From: an uncultured Porphyromonadaceae bacterium | GTDB lineage: Bacteria > Bacteroidota > Bacteroidia > Bacteroidales > Muribaculaceae | Reading direction: 5' to 3' | DNA: 64,000 nucleotides | NCBI GenBank assembly: GCA_947176605.1 | Contig: CAMWRH010000006.1 | Span: 1 to 64,000 of the forward strand | Shown: positions 8,177 through 17,271 of the stretch, one piece after another | Layout: each line of letters starts with the position of its first letter | Position numbering within the stretch: the first letter of the stretch is position 1 | Program-made: the position numbers and the translations under genes | The notes under the pieces: model-generated | Seen by the model: the letters and a program-made list of their open reading frames with translations, nothing else | Databases searched by the model: none | What the model was told of the DNA's origin: nothing

Positions 8177-10780
8177 TTACTCATTATCATTGTCAACAAC
8201 CGAATCCTCCTCCGGGTTGCTGTCGTCGGAAGTTTCCTCAAGTTCGTCCATATCGAATATGGATGGCTGCGTGTCGGCATTGTGGGCGACCGAGTCAGCC
8301 ATATCGGCTTCCGCCTCCTTCTCAGCGGCCTCTTCGGGGTCGGAATCCACTTTGCATACGGAAGCGATGGTATCGTTGCGTTTCGAGAGGTCGATCAGTT
8401 TTACGCCCTGTGTGGCGCGTCCCATCACCCGCACATCGCGCACTGCCAGGCGAATTGTGATTCCGCTCTGGTTGATGATCACGAGGTCATTGTCGTCGGT
8501 GACGTTCTTTATTGCCACGAGGCCTCCTGTCTTGTCGGTGATGTTGAGGGTCTTTACTCCTTTACCGCCACGGTTGGTGATACGGTAGTCGTCGAGGTCG
8601 GAGCGTTTGCCGAAGCCCTTTTCGCTTACGACCATGATGGTGTCGTTGGAGTCGGCCTTCATGGTGATCATGCCCACGATTTCATCTCCGGCGTCGCCGA
8701 GAGTCATTCCTCGCACGCCGGTCGACATGCGACCCATCTCGCGCACCTTGCTTTCGTGGAAGCGGATGGCGCGTCCTTCGCGGTTGGCCATGATGATTTC
8801 GGAGTTGCCGTCGGTCAGGGCTACCTGGAGCAGGCGGTCGTCTTCACGTATTATGATGGCGTTGACGCCGTTGGCACGCGGGCGGGAGTATGCTTCAAGC
8901 GAAGTTTTCTTGATCACGCCGTTCTTTGTGCAGAACACCAGATTGTGGCTGCGTGTATAATCCTCGTCACCAAGCTTCTTGATATTGATGAATGCGTTGA
9001 TGGTGTCGTCGGCGTCGATGTTGAGCAGATTCTGCACGGCGCGTCCTTTCGAGGTTTTCGTGCCTTCGGGGATTTCGTATACCTTAAGCCAGTAGCAGCG
9101 CCCTTTTTCAGTGAAGAAGAGCATCGTGTTGTGGTTGGTGGCAGGGTATATGTATTCGATGAAGTCCTCGCTGCGGGTGTCGGAGCCTTTTGCGCCGAGT
9201 CCGCCACGGTTCTGGGTGCGGAATTCCGAGAGGGGAGTACGCTTGATGTATCCCATGTGCGAGATGGTGATGATCATCTCGTCATCCGGGTAGAAGTCTT
9301 CGGCGTTGAAATTGCCTGCGTGATGGTTGATGCGAGTGCGTCGCTCATCGCCGTATTTGTCGCGGATCTCGATGATTTCATCCTTCATCACCTGACGGCA
9401 TACCTCATCGTTGCTGAGGATATCGTTGAGGTGGGCTATGAGTTTCATGAGCTCGTCGTACTCGGCGCGGAGTTTTTCCATTTCCAGGCCTGTGAGCTGT
9501 CGGAGACGCATTTCCACGATTGCGCGGGTCTGCACTTCATCGAGGTCGAATCTCGAGGCGAGGGTATTGCGGGCCTCTTCGGTGGTGCGTGAGCCGCGGA
9601 TGATTGCGATTACCTCATCGATATTGTCGACGGCAATCATCAGACCGCGCAGAATGTGAGCGCGTTCTTCGGCCTTTTTGAGTTCGTAGCGTGTGCGGCG
9701 TATCACGACTTCGTGACGGTGCTCCACGAAATTGCCGATGAGTTCGCGCAGGTTGAGTGTGCGCGGACGGCCATTGACCAGTGCCACATTGTTGACGCTG
9801 AACGACGTCTGCAGCTGGGTCATTTTGTAGAGCTTGTTGAGTATCACATTGGCGTTGGCATCCCGCTTGATGTCGATCGCGATGTGCATTTCGCCACGTG
9901 CGGAGGTGTCGGTGATATCGGCGATGCCGTCGATTTTCTTTTCCTCCACGAGGTCGGCGATGCTTTTGACGAGTTCGTTCTTGATTACTCCGTGAGGTAT
10001 CTCGGAGATTACGATTACGTCATGGTTGCCATCGGTCTCGATTTCGCATTTGGCCCGGATTACGATTCGTCCGCGTCCGGTCTCATAGGCGTCGCGTACG
10101 CCCTGCATACCGAGTATTTCGCCGCCGGTAGGGAAGTCGGGGGCTATGATATGCTGCATCAGCCCTTCGACAGAGATTTCGGGATTGTCAATATATGCCA
10201 GACATGCGTTGAGCGACTCGGTGAGGTTGTGCGGGGGCATGTTAGTGGCCATACCCACAGCGATGCCGGAGGCGCCGTTGACGAGCAGGTTGGGGATTCG
10301 TGCGGGGAGCACGGCGGGTTCGCTCAGGGTGTTGTCGAAGTTGGGTACGAAGTCTACGGTATCCTTGTCGAGGTCGGCCAGCATTTCCTCACCCATACGG
10401 GCGAGCTTGACCTCGGTGTAACGCATGGCTGCCGGGGAGTCGCCGTCGATAGAGCCGAAGTTGCCCTGTCCGAATACGAGGGGGTAGCGCAGCGACCAGT
10501 CCTGGGCCATTCGCACCATGGTGAGATATATCGAGGAGTCGCCGTGGGGGTGGTATTTACCCATTACCTCACCCACGATACGGGCGGATTTCTTGGTGTC
10601 GCCTGAAAAGAAATTATTGAGCTCGTTCATACCGTAGAGCACACGGCGGTGCACCGGCTTGAATCCGTCTCTGACATCGGGAAGTGCGCGCGACACGATT
10701 ACTGACATCGAGTAATCGATATAGGCGCTTTTCATTTCCGAATCAATATTGATTGGGATAATCTTGTCGTCTCCTTGCAT
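8177..10780 (-). CDS. gyrA: DNA gyrase subunit A
   Basis: This is the breakage-reunion subunit of DNA gyrase (867 residues), which introduces negative supercoils with GyrB. The catalytic tyrosine is Tyr121 in the AAMRYTE motif. The winged-helix CAP-like domain lies at the N-terminus, followed by a coiled-coil gate and a C-terminal six-bladed pinwheel. A gyrase-type box, NRGGKGVKTL, separates it from ParC. The tail of about 50 residues is very acidic. In the quinolone region (HPHGD-S82-S-I-Y-L86) the position matching E. coli Asp87 is Leu (see findings). It has its own -7 box. Confidence 0.97.
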   Translation of the reverse strand: MQGDDKIIPINIDSEMKSAYIDYSMSVIVSRALPDVRDGFKPVHRRVLYGMNELNNFFSGDTKKSARIVGEVMGKYHPHGDSSIYLTMVRMAQDWSLRYPLVFGQGNFGSIDGDSPAAMRYTEVKLARMGEEMLADLDKDTVDFVPNFDNTLSEPAVLPARIPNLLVNGASGIAVGMATNMPPHNLTESLNACLAYIDNPEISVEGLMQHIIAPDFPTGGEILGMQGVRDAYETGRGRIVIRAKCEIETDGNHDVIVISEIPHGVIKNELVKSIADLVEEKKIDGIADITDTSARGEMHIAIDIKRDANANVILNKLYKMTQLQTSFSVNNVALVNGRPRTLNLRELIGNFVEHRHEVVIRRTRYELKKAEERAHILRGLMIAVDNIDEVIAIIRGSRTTEEARNTLASRFDLDEVQTRAIVEMRLRQLTGLEMEKLRAEYDELMKLIAHLNDILSNDEVCRQVMKDEIIEIRDKYGDERRTRINHHAGNFNAEDFYPDDEMIITISHMGYIKRTPLSEFRTQNRGGLGAKGSDTRSEDFIEYIYPATNHNTMLFFTEKGRCYWLKVYEIPEGTKTSKGRAVQNLLNIDADDTINAFINIKKLGDEDYTRSHNLVFCTKNGVIKKTSLEAYSRPRANGVNAIIIREDDRLLQVALTDGNSEIIMANREGRAIRFHESKVREMGRMSTGVRGMTLGDAGDEIVGMITMKADSNDTIMVVSEKGFGKRSDLDDYRITNRGGKGVKTLNITDKTGGLVAIKNVTDDNDLVIINQSGITIRLAVRDVRVMGRATQGVKLIDLSKRNDTIASVCKVDSDPEEAAEKEAEADMADSVAHNADTQPSIFDMDELEETSDDSNPEEDSVVDNDNE

Positions 10781-10842
10781 GTTGATTTTTCTACAATTAT
10801 TGTTGGATTGCGCCTCCTCTCCGGGGTTGCTTTCCTAAGCTA

Positions 10843-10850
10843 CAAAGTTA
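10843..10850 (-). promoter_or_regulatory. -7 box of the gyrA promoter
   Basis: TAACTTTG on the minus strand is a perfect TAnnTTTG match about 63 bases before the gyrA start. With 19-base spacing the -33 element reads TTGG (three of four bases). Confidence 0.6.
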
Positions 10851-10910
10851 CAAAAAAAATCCGAATCGGCCAACAACGTGGGTGTCAATCAGGCATCAAT
10901 AAGTCAAAGG

Positions 10911-11402
10911 TCAGGCCAGTTCGATTACTTCGCAATCCCGGATGTCGTTTCCATCAATCGTGAGCCGCAAGATGGTGCGTTTCTGCTGCCAACCCTGCCG
11001 TCCGGCGGCGCCCGGGTTGATGTGGAGCAGGTGGAGCTCTTTGTCGTAGATTACCTTTAGCAGGTGGCTGTGTCCGTCGACCATAAGGTTGATCTTCTCT
11101 TCGCGCAGGAGTTTTTTCATTCCGGGCGCCCAGCGTCCGGGATACCCGCCGATGTGGGTGAGCAGCACGCGGGTCTGTTCGATGTCGAATATCAGCAGTT
11201 CGGGGCATTGCCGGCTTACTTCGCCATGGTCTACGTTGCCGCGCACGGCGCGCAGTGTCGGGCCGATACCGCGCAGGCGGTCGAGCAGGTCGATGTCGCC
11301 GATGTCGCCGGCGTGCCATATTTCATCGCAGTCTGCGAAATAGAAGGAGAATTTGTCGTCCCAGTGGCTGTGGGTGTCGCTCAGGATTCCGATCCGTTTC
11401 AT
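10911..11402 (-). CDS. YfcE/MJ0936-family metallophosphoesterase
   Basis: This is a 163-residue calcineurin-like phosphodiesterase. The full set of two-metal motifs is visible: D9-T-H11, G-D33, GN56, H83 and the GH111-S-H113 pair. Members of this family hydrolyse phosphodiesters such as bis-pNPP, and their in vivo substrates are mostly unknown. There is no signal peptide, so it is cytoplasmic. It sits between clpC, from which it is separated by a terminator, and gyrA. Confidence 0.88.
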   Translation of the reverse strand: MKRIGILSDTHSHWDDKFSFYFADCDEIWHAGDIGDIDLLDRLRGIGPTLRAVRGNVDHGEVSRQCPELLIFDIEQTRVLLTHIGGYPGRWAPGMKKLLREEKINLMVDGHSHLLKVIYDKELHLLHINPGAAGRQGWQQKRTILRLTIDGNDIRDCEVIELA

Positions 11403-11420
11403 ATTAAGCTGAAAAAATAT

Positions 11421-11460
11421 GGCCCCGCCGCAACCCCTTAGGGGGCGATGCGACGGGGCG
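11421..11460 (-). terminator. clpC terminator
   Basis: A GC-rich hairpin (GCCCCGCCGCA against TGCGACGGGGC, one mismatch, with an inner CCCCTTAGGGG) starts 17 bases after the clpC stop. On the minus strand it is followed by ATATTTTTTC, a good T-tract. Confidence 0.8.
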
Positions 11461-11476
11461 GAAAGTGGGTTCGGGG

Positions 11477-14146
11477 TTATTCTTCGGTTGATTTAGAGGG
11501 GGCGTCGTCGGGGAGTGCCGTGGGGCTCTCCGTATCGGAGGGAGCCGCCTCGGAAGCTGCGGGAGCCGCCTCGCCGTCGAGCGGACGGTAAGAGATGTCG
11601 AGCTTGTCGGAGCCTTCGGTGTAGCCGGCCACGATTTCGCCTCCGAGCTGACCTTCGGCGTTGAGATTGAGCATCAGTTCGGCGAGTTCATCCTCCAGAT
11701 ATTTCTGGATGGCGCGCTTCAGCGGGCGAGCGCCGAAATTGCGGTCGTACCCCTTTTCGGCGATAAACTTCTTGGCCTCATCGGAAATGTTGAGCCTGAA
11801 TCCGAGTTTTTCGACGCGTGCGAAGAAGTCGCGCAATTCGATATCGATGATTTTGAAGATGGCCTGCTGGTCAAGCTGGTCAAACATCACGATGTCGTCG
11901 ACACGGTTGAGGAATTCCGGCGAGAAGGCGCGGTTGAGGGCTTTGGTGATGACGCCGTGCGAGAGTTCCTTGACGTTCTCGGCGGTCTGGAATCCCACTC
12001 CGGTGCTGCCGAAATCCTTTAGCTGTCGGGAGCCGACGTTGCTGGTGAGGATTATGATGGTGTTCTTGAAGTCGATTTTACGTCCGAGCGAGTCGGTGAG
12101 GCGTCCTTCGTCCATTACCTGCAGCAGGATGTTGAACACATCGGGATGGGCCTTTTCGATTTCATCAAGCAGCACCACCGAATAGGGGCGGCGGCGCACC
12201 TTCTCGGTCAGCTGTCCTCCCTCTTCGTAGCCTACGTATCCCGGAGGCGCTCCGACGAGTCGCGACACGGTGAATTTCTCCATAAACTCACTCATGTCCA
12301 TACGGATCAGGGCATCCGAAGAGTCGAAAAGGTATTCGGCAATCTTCTTGGCCAGATAAGTCTTACCCACGCCGGTGGGGCCGAGGAACATGAATGTGCC
12401 GATCGGCTTGTTGGGGTCTTTCAGACCGATGCGGTTGCGCTGTATTGCCTTTACGATTTTCTTGATGGCATTATCCTGGCCGATTACGGAGCCTTCAAGC
12501 GCCTTGCCCATTTCGAGCAGTCGGGAGCCTTCGGCCTGTGCGATTCTCTGTGTCGGCACACCGGTCATCATTGCCACTACTTCGGCCACCTTGTCTTCAT
12601 CCACCGTCTGGCGCTCCGATTCGAGTTTCTTTTCCCATTCGCTCTTGGCGCGTGCGAGTTCGCTTTTCTGCTGATGCTCGAGTTTGCGCAGGGAAGCAGC
12701 CTTCTCGAAATCTTCCGAGTTGGCGGCCTCAAACTTCTGTCGGGCAGTTTCCTCGATATCGGCCTCAAGCTTTTCGATTTCCTCGGGCACCACGATATTT
12801 GTGATATGCACACGCGAACCGGCCTCATCGAGGGCGTCGAGTGCCTTATCGGGGAAGTTGCGGTCGCTCACGTATCGTTCGGTGAGGGATACGCAGGCCT
12901 GAAGGGCGTCGTCGGTATAATTCACATTGTGATGGCTCTCGTATTTATCCTTCACGTTGCGCAGGATTTCGAGAGTTTCCTCGGGCGAGGTCGGTTCGAC
13001 CATCACCTTTTGGAATCGGCGTTCCAGCGCGCCATCCTTTTCGATGTTCTGCCGGTACTCGTCGAGGGTGGTTGCGCCGATGCACTGTATCTCACCGCGG
13101 GCAAGAGCGGGTTTAAGCATATTGGCGGCATCCATCGAACCGGGGGCGCCTCCGGCACCTACGATGGTGTGTATCTCATCGATAAAGAGGATGATGTCGG
13201 GGTTTTTCGACAGTTCGTCGAGCACGGCCTTGATACGTTCCTCAAACTGTCCGCGGTACTTCGTTCCGGCCACCATTCCGGCCATGTCGAGAGCAATGAC
13301 GCGCTTGTTGAAGAGAATGCGCGACACCTTTTTCTGCACGATCCGGAGCGCCAGTCCCTCGACGATGGCGGATTTTCCGACACCGGGTTCGCCGATAAGC
13401 ACGGGATTGTTCTTTTTGCGTCGCGACAGGATCTGGGCGAGGCGTTCGATTTCCTGTTCGCGTCCTACCACGGGGTCGAGCTTTCCTTCCTCGGCGGCGG
13501 CAGTCATGTCGTGGCCGAATTTGTCAAGAGCGGGAGTGCCTGACTTGGAGTTGGACTTTCCTCCCTTGGCGTTTTTGCGAGCTTCGGCAGTGGCTTCGGC
13601 GAATGGGTCATCATCCTCGTCGTCGTCCTCATCATCGGAGTCAAACGGGTTTCCACCTTTCTGGGAGTCCTTGCGCGGGGCATCGGAGCCTGCATCTCCG
13701 ATATTCTGTATCGAGATGTCGAAGTTGAGGTAATCCTCCTTAAGCTGCCGCAGGAAGTCGCTGTCCATGCTTCTCTGGTCATGCATCAGGGCGAGCAGGA
13801 TATGCTCTCCGGCGATGGCATGAGCCTTCATCTTGCGCGCTTCGGAAGTGGCGAGCTGAAGATGGCGTATGGCCGACAGGGTGATTTTGAATTTCTCTTC
13901 GAAGAGAGTTGTCACCTCCTCATCGGGGTGTGAAGTGGAGAGGTGCTCGGTGATTTCCTCGATCATCTTGTCGATGGGCACATTGAGCTGGGAGAGTATC
14001 TTGAACGCATACCCCTCGCGGTTGCGCAGGGCAGAGAGGACAAAATGCTCCGATCTGATGGCAGGGGAGTTAAACTCCTGAGCCACCTCATATGCCTTGT
14101 TGAGAATCGGGAGGAATTGCTTTGAAAAGTCGTTTCGCATCTGCAA
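11477..14146 (-). CDS. clpC: AAA+ unfoldase ClpC
   Basis: This is an 889-residue Hsp100 unfoldase that feeds substrates to ClpP or disaggregates proteins. The order of domains is a double Clp-N repeat (about 1-150), an Asp/Glu-rich linker (about 165-185), AAA1 with GEPGVGKS and the FIDEIHTI Walker B, a short middle region holding a UVR-like motif ([16 protein letters not shown]), and AAA2 with GPTGVGKT and LLDEIEKAH. The C-terminal tail is rich in Ala, Pro, Ser and acidic residues. The UVR motif and short middle domain favour ClpC over ClpB. A second ATG two codons downstream is equally usable. Confidence 0.92.
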   Translation of the reverse strand: MQMRNDFSKQFLPILNKAYEVAQEFNSPAIRSEHFVLSALRNREGYAFKILSQLNVPIDKMIEEITEHLSTSHPDEEVTTLFEEKFKITLSAIRHLQLATSEARKMKAHAIAGEHILLALMHDQRSMDSDFLRQLKEDYLNFDISIQNIGDAGSDAPRKDSQKGGNPFDSDDEDDDEDDDPFAEATAEARKNAKGGKSNSKSGTPALDKFGHDMTAAAEEGKLDPVVGREQEIERLAQILSRRKKNNPVLIGEPGVGKSAIVEGLALRIVQKKVSRILFNKRVIALDMAGMVAGTKYRGQFEERIKAVLDELSKNPDIILFIDEIHTIVGAGGAPGSMDAANMLKPALARGEIQCIGATTLDEYRQNIEKDGALERRFQKVMVEPTSPEETLEILRNVKDKYESHHNVNYTDDALQACVSLTERYVSDRNFPDKALDALDEAGSRVHITNIVVPEEIEKLEADIEETARQKFEAANSEDFEKAASLRKLEHQQKSELARAKSEWEKKLESERQTVDEDKVAEVVAMMTGVPTQRIAQAEGSRLLEMGKALEGSVIGQDNAIKKIVKAIQRNRIGLKDPNKPIGTFMFLGPTGVGKTYLAKKIAEYLFDSSDALIRMDMSEFMEKFTVSRLVGAPPGYVGYEEGGQLTEKVRRRPYSVVLLDEIEKAHPDVFNILLQVMDEGRLTDSLGRKIDFKNTIIILTSNVGSRQLKDFGSTGVGFQTAENVKELSHGVITKALNRAFSPEFLNRVDDIVMFDQLDQQAIFKIIDIELRDFFARVEKLGFRLNISDEAKKFIAEKGYDRNFGARPLKRAIQKYLEDELAELMLNLNAEGQLGGEIVAGYTEGSDKLDISYRPLDGEAAPAASEAAPSDTESPTALPDDAPSKSTEE

Positions 14147-14405
14147 GAGTCTCTGTTGTATTTTAGGGAGTGGCGGCGCATGGTCCGGATATTGCGGACC
14201 CGAGGGAGGGTGGCTGCGCCTCCCCGGAAAAATTTACTGTTGTGAAATATACTGCAAGAAGTGTGCCAAAAAATCGGGCGGAACCCGCTCAGGATGGAAA
14301 ACGGTGCTGAGCGAGGGCATGTTCCTGCATTAAGTACATTATTGTGAAAAGAGGTGTCGGGGAGAGATGTGATATTGTTATAACGTATTCTATGGTAAAA
14401 AGATT
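14147..14405. other. Intergenic region upstream of clpC
   Basis: No gene is supported here. The clpC promoter should be in this stretch, but I find no match to TAnnTTTG on the minus strand and no CIRCE-like inverted repeat. Transcription may use a different sigma factor (inference). Confidence 0.4.
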
Positions 14406-14443
14406 GCCGCCAGCCGGATAATTTTCATCAATCCGGTGGCGGC
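14406..14443 (-). terminator. feoAB terminator
   Basis: A 13-bp stem with one bulged base (GCCGCCAGCCGGAT against ATCCGGTGGCGGC) lies 44 bases past the feoAB stop. It is followed on the minus strand by CTTTTTACC. Confidence 0.8.
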
Positions 14444-14486
14444 GATATATAAGAGAGGGGTTTTATGTCGGTAATAAAGTGCCGTA

Positions 14487-16943
14487 TCAGAAAAGCAGGG
14501 CCAGACGATACGTGAGGAAAGCCAGAATCCAGGCCAGTGCGGTATTATATGCCAGTGAAGCCACGGCATATTTCCATGATTCAGTCTCGCGGGCTATGGC
14601 AGCCAGAGAGGCGATGCATGGGAAATACAGCAGCACGAATACCATGAACGACAGAGCCTTTGCCTCGTCAAACGGTGGCTGCCCCGTGAGCGGCGACGGT
14701 TTGGTAAGCCGGGCCGAGATCAGGTCGGCGTCGTCTTCACCTACATACAGCACACCCATCGTGGATACCACGACCTCCTTGGCGGCAGCACCGGCCAGAA
14801 GAGCCACAGTGGTGCGCCAGCCGTATTCCATCGGTCGCACCACGGGCTCCACGAATTTGCCCACATGCCCCAGGATGGAGTTTTCCTGCTGATAGGCGTT
14901 GAGCACGAGTTCATCGAGTTCGGCCTCCGATTTCTCCTGGCGCAGTTCGTCGGGCATTTCCGAAATAGTGGAGGATATATAATCCTGCGGCACCTGCTCC
15001 ATTTCATATCGCGGGAAGTATGAGAGCGCCCAGATGATGATTGATGCCACAAGGATTATGCCACCCATCTTGCTGAGATACTGGCGCGCCTTGCTCCACA
15101 TGCCGCGCATGATGGCTTTTGACGTAGGAATGCGGTAGGGTGGAAGCTCCATCACGAAAGGTGTCTCATCCTCCTTAAACCAGAACTTGCGCATCAGTTT
15201 GGCCGTAATCACGGCCACTACCACTCCAAGCAGATAAAGCCCGAAGAACACCCATGCCCCGTGAGTCGGGAAGAACGCGCCTACCAGAAGCACATAGATC
15301 GGGATACGGGCCGAACAGCTGATAAACGGATTGATCAGAATCGTGATAAGCCGGCTCGACTTGCTTTCGATGATGCGGGTCGACATGATGGCCGGCACAT
15401 TGCAGCCGAAGCCCATCACGAGCGGGATAAACGACTTTCCGTGCAGCCCCATCCTGTGCATCAGCTTATCCATGATGAAGGCCACACGGGCCATGTAGCC
15501 GGTATCCTCCATCATCGAAATGAAGAAATATAGGATAAGGATATTGGGCAGGAATACGATTACGCCTCCCACGCCGCCGATTATGCCGTCGAGCAGAAGG
15601 TCCTTGAAGGGTCCATCAGCCATATGCTCTCCAATCAGGCCGGAAATCCAGGATACGAGACTCTCGATCCACTCCATCGGATAACTGCCGAGCTGGAAAG
15701 TGGCCCAGAACATAAGCAGCATCACGCAGATGAAGATCGGGAATCCGAAGACCTTGCTCGTGACGAGGGCATCGATGATGCGGGTGGTCTTCTGCTCTTC
15801 GAGCACATCCCCCTCCATCGTTTCAGCCAGAGCCCCCTGTATGAACCCGTACTTATCGGCCGAAATCGCGGCCGGCACATCCTCGTTAAGGTCGCGCTCG
15901 ATGCGCTGCACCTCCTGGTCGCGCGCATCGGCTATCTCATTGTATGATGCGGCATTGCGTAGCTGCTCATCGGCCTCCGGATCCCCCTCCATCATCTTGA
16001 TGGCGAGGTATCGGGGAGAGAAATTGGCCGGCACGGTGGGATCGTTCTTTATGATATCCTTTACGCGGGAGATACCCTTTTCGAGTTCAGGTCGCATCTT
16101 CACGTGTATGTGGCGCACATCCTTGTGCTTCATCTCATAGACATCGATGATGGTGTCGAGCAGTCGGTCGACACCCCATCCCGTCGAAGCTTTTGTGGGC
16201 ACTACGGGCACACCGAGCAGTTTGCCGAGCGTCTCATAATCGAGCACCGCCTTTGAGCGTTCCAGCTCATCATACATGTTGAGGTCTATGACCATGCTGC
16301 GGTTCATGTCGATCAGCTCGGTAGTGAGGTAAAGGTTACGCTCCAGATTTGAAGCCACCACCACATTGACTATCACGTCAGGCATCTCCTGGTTGAGATA
16401 GCGCATCACATAGAGTTCCTCCGGAGAATAAGCCGAGAGGGAGTATGTGCCGGGCAGGTCGACGATATTGAAGCGGTAACCCTTGTACTTTACCGTTCCG
16501 GCCTTTGCGCCTACCGTCACACCGGCATAATTGCCCACATGCTCATGCGCACCGGATACGATATTGAAGAGCGACGTCTTTCCGCAGTTGGGATTGCCTA
16601 TGAGGGCCACATTTATGATTTTGTCCTTTGCCACGAAATCCTCCGTGTCATCGCCTACGGCAGGGTCATGGCTTGCGGTGTCGGGATGGTGAGTGGTGCG
16701 TCCGTCATGTTTCAGCTGATCGAAAGGTTCTACCTCGATCATATCCGCCTCAGCGCGTCGCAGACTGACCTCATAGTCCATCAGCTTATACTTTATTGGA
16801 TCCTGAAGCGGGGCGTTGAGCACCATTGTCACCTCGCGCCCTCTGACGAATCCCATCTCCATCACGCGCTTGCGGAATGCGCCGTGACCGAGAATCTTCG
16901 TTACCACGGCGGTCTCGCCGGGCTTAAGTTGTGATAATCTCAT
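14487..16943 (-). CDS. feoB: Fused FeoA-FeoB ferrous iron transporter
   Basis: This 818-residue inner-membrane transporter takes up Fe(II). Residues 1-75 form an FeoA SH3-like domain, a fusion common in Bacteroidetes. A G-protein domain follows with G1 GNPNCGKT (116-123), G2 in VGNYAGVTVG, G3 DLPG and a G4-like NMYD. The membrane part has the two Gate regions with conserved Cys (GFGCNVPAIMSTR and NPFISCSARIPIY) and the YFPCIASLAA segment. It is transcribed alone, divergent from tex. The promoter region carries a near-palindrome that could bind a Fur-type regulator. Confidence 0.95.
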   Translation of the reverse strand: MRLSQLKPGETAVVTKILGHGAFRKRVMEMGFVRGREVTMVLNAPLQDPIKYKLMDYEVSLRRAEADMIEVEPFDQLKHDGRTTHHPDTASHDPAVGDDTEDFVAKDKIINVALIGNPNCGKTSLFNIVSGAHEHVGNYAGVTVGAKAGTVKYKGYRFNIVDLPGTYSLSAYSPEELYVMRYLNQEMPDVIVNVVVASNLERNLYLTTELIDMNRSMVIDLNMYDELERSKAVLDYETLGKLLGVPVVPTKASTGWGVDRLLDTIIDVYEMKHKDVRHIHVKMRPELEKGISRVKDIIKNDPTVPANFSPRYLAIKMMEGDPEADEQLRNAASYNEIADARDQEVQRIERDLNEDVPAAISADKYGFIQGALAETMEGDVLEEQKTTRIIDALVTSKVFGFPIFICVMLLMFWATFQLGSYPMEWIESLVSWISGLIGEHMADGPFKDLLLDGIIGGVGGVIVFLPNILILYFFISMMEDTGYMARVAFIMDKLMHRMGLHGKSFIPLVMGFGCNVPAIMSTRIIESKSSRLITILINPFISCSARIPIYVLLVGAFFPTHGAWVFFGLYLLGVVVAVITAKLMRKFWFKEDETPFVMELPPYRIPTSKAIMRGMWSKARQYLSKMGGIILVASIIIWALSYFPRYEMEQVPQDYISSTISEMPDELRQEKSEAELDELVLNAYQQENSILGHVGKFVEPVVRPMEYGWRTTVALLAGAAAKEVVVSTMGVLYVGEDDADLISARLTKPSPLTGQPPFDEAKALSFMVFVLLYFPCIASLAAIARETESWKYAVASLAYNTALAWILAFLTYRLALLF

Positions 16944-17039
16944 ATATTATCGTGTTCAGATTGGGTTGTATAGAAGCCACCATAGCGCATTGGCCGCGTG
17001 CGGAATCGAGAAGAAACGGCCCGGTGGCTATTGGTAAAA

Positions 17040-17047
17040 CAAAATTA
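17040..17047 (-). promoter_or_regulatory. -7 box of the feoAB promoter
   Basis: TAATTTTG on the minus strand is a perfect TAnnTTTG match, about 97 bases before the feoAB start, in an AT-rich stretch. No clear TTTG -33 element lies at 19-21 bases. Confidence 0.55.
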
Positions 17048-17062
17048 CAAAAATAATTTTAA

Positions 17063-17077
17063 TTGGAATCATTCTAA
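17063..17077. promoter_or_regulatory. Candidate Fur-type operator upstream of feoAB
   Basis: On the minus strand TTAGAAT-G-ATTCCAA is a 7-1-7 inverted repeat with six of seven positions paired. That is the architecture of the Fur box TGATAAT-N-ATTATCA. It overlaps the expected -33 region of the feoAB promoter, so binding would repress. This is inference from position and symmetry. Confidence 0.45.
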
Positions 17078-17244
17078 ATAAGAAAAATTCCCGGATTGAT
17101 TCCGCAATCCGTAAGGAGCGCGGTGTAAGGGTGCCCGTTCCGCCAATCCGCGACGGTTCAAAAATCCGCGCCTATATCAGTAAATAATATATTGGTTGGG
17201 GAGGGGTCTTATGTCAGACCTGTCAATCATAACGGATTTTTTGC

Positions 17245-17252
17245 TAAATTTG
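17245..17252 (+). promoter_or_regulatory. -7 box of the tex promoter
   Basis: TAAATTTG is a perfect TAnnTTTG match 20 bases before the tex ATG at 17272, giving a leader of roughly a dozen bases. No TTTG element is seen at the usual distance. Confidence 0.55.
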
Positions 17253-17271
17253 CGTCATAATACATATCAAT

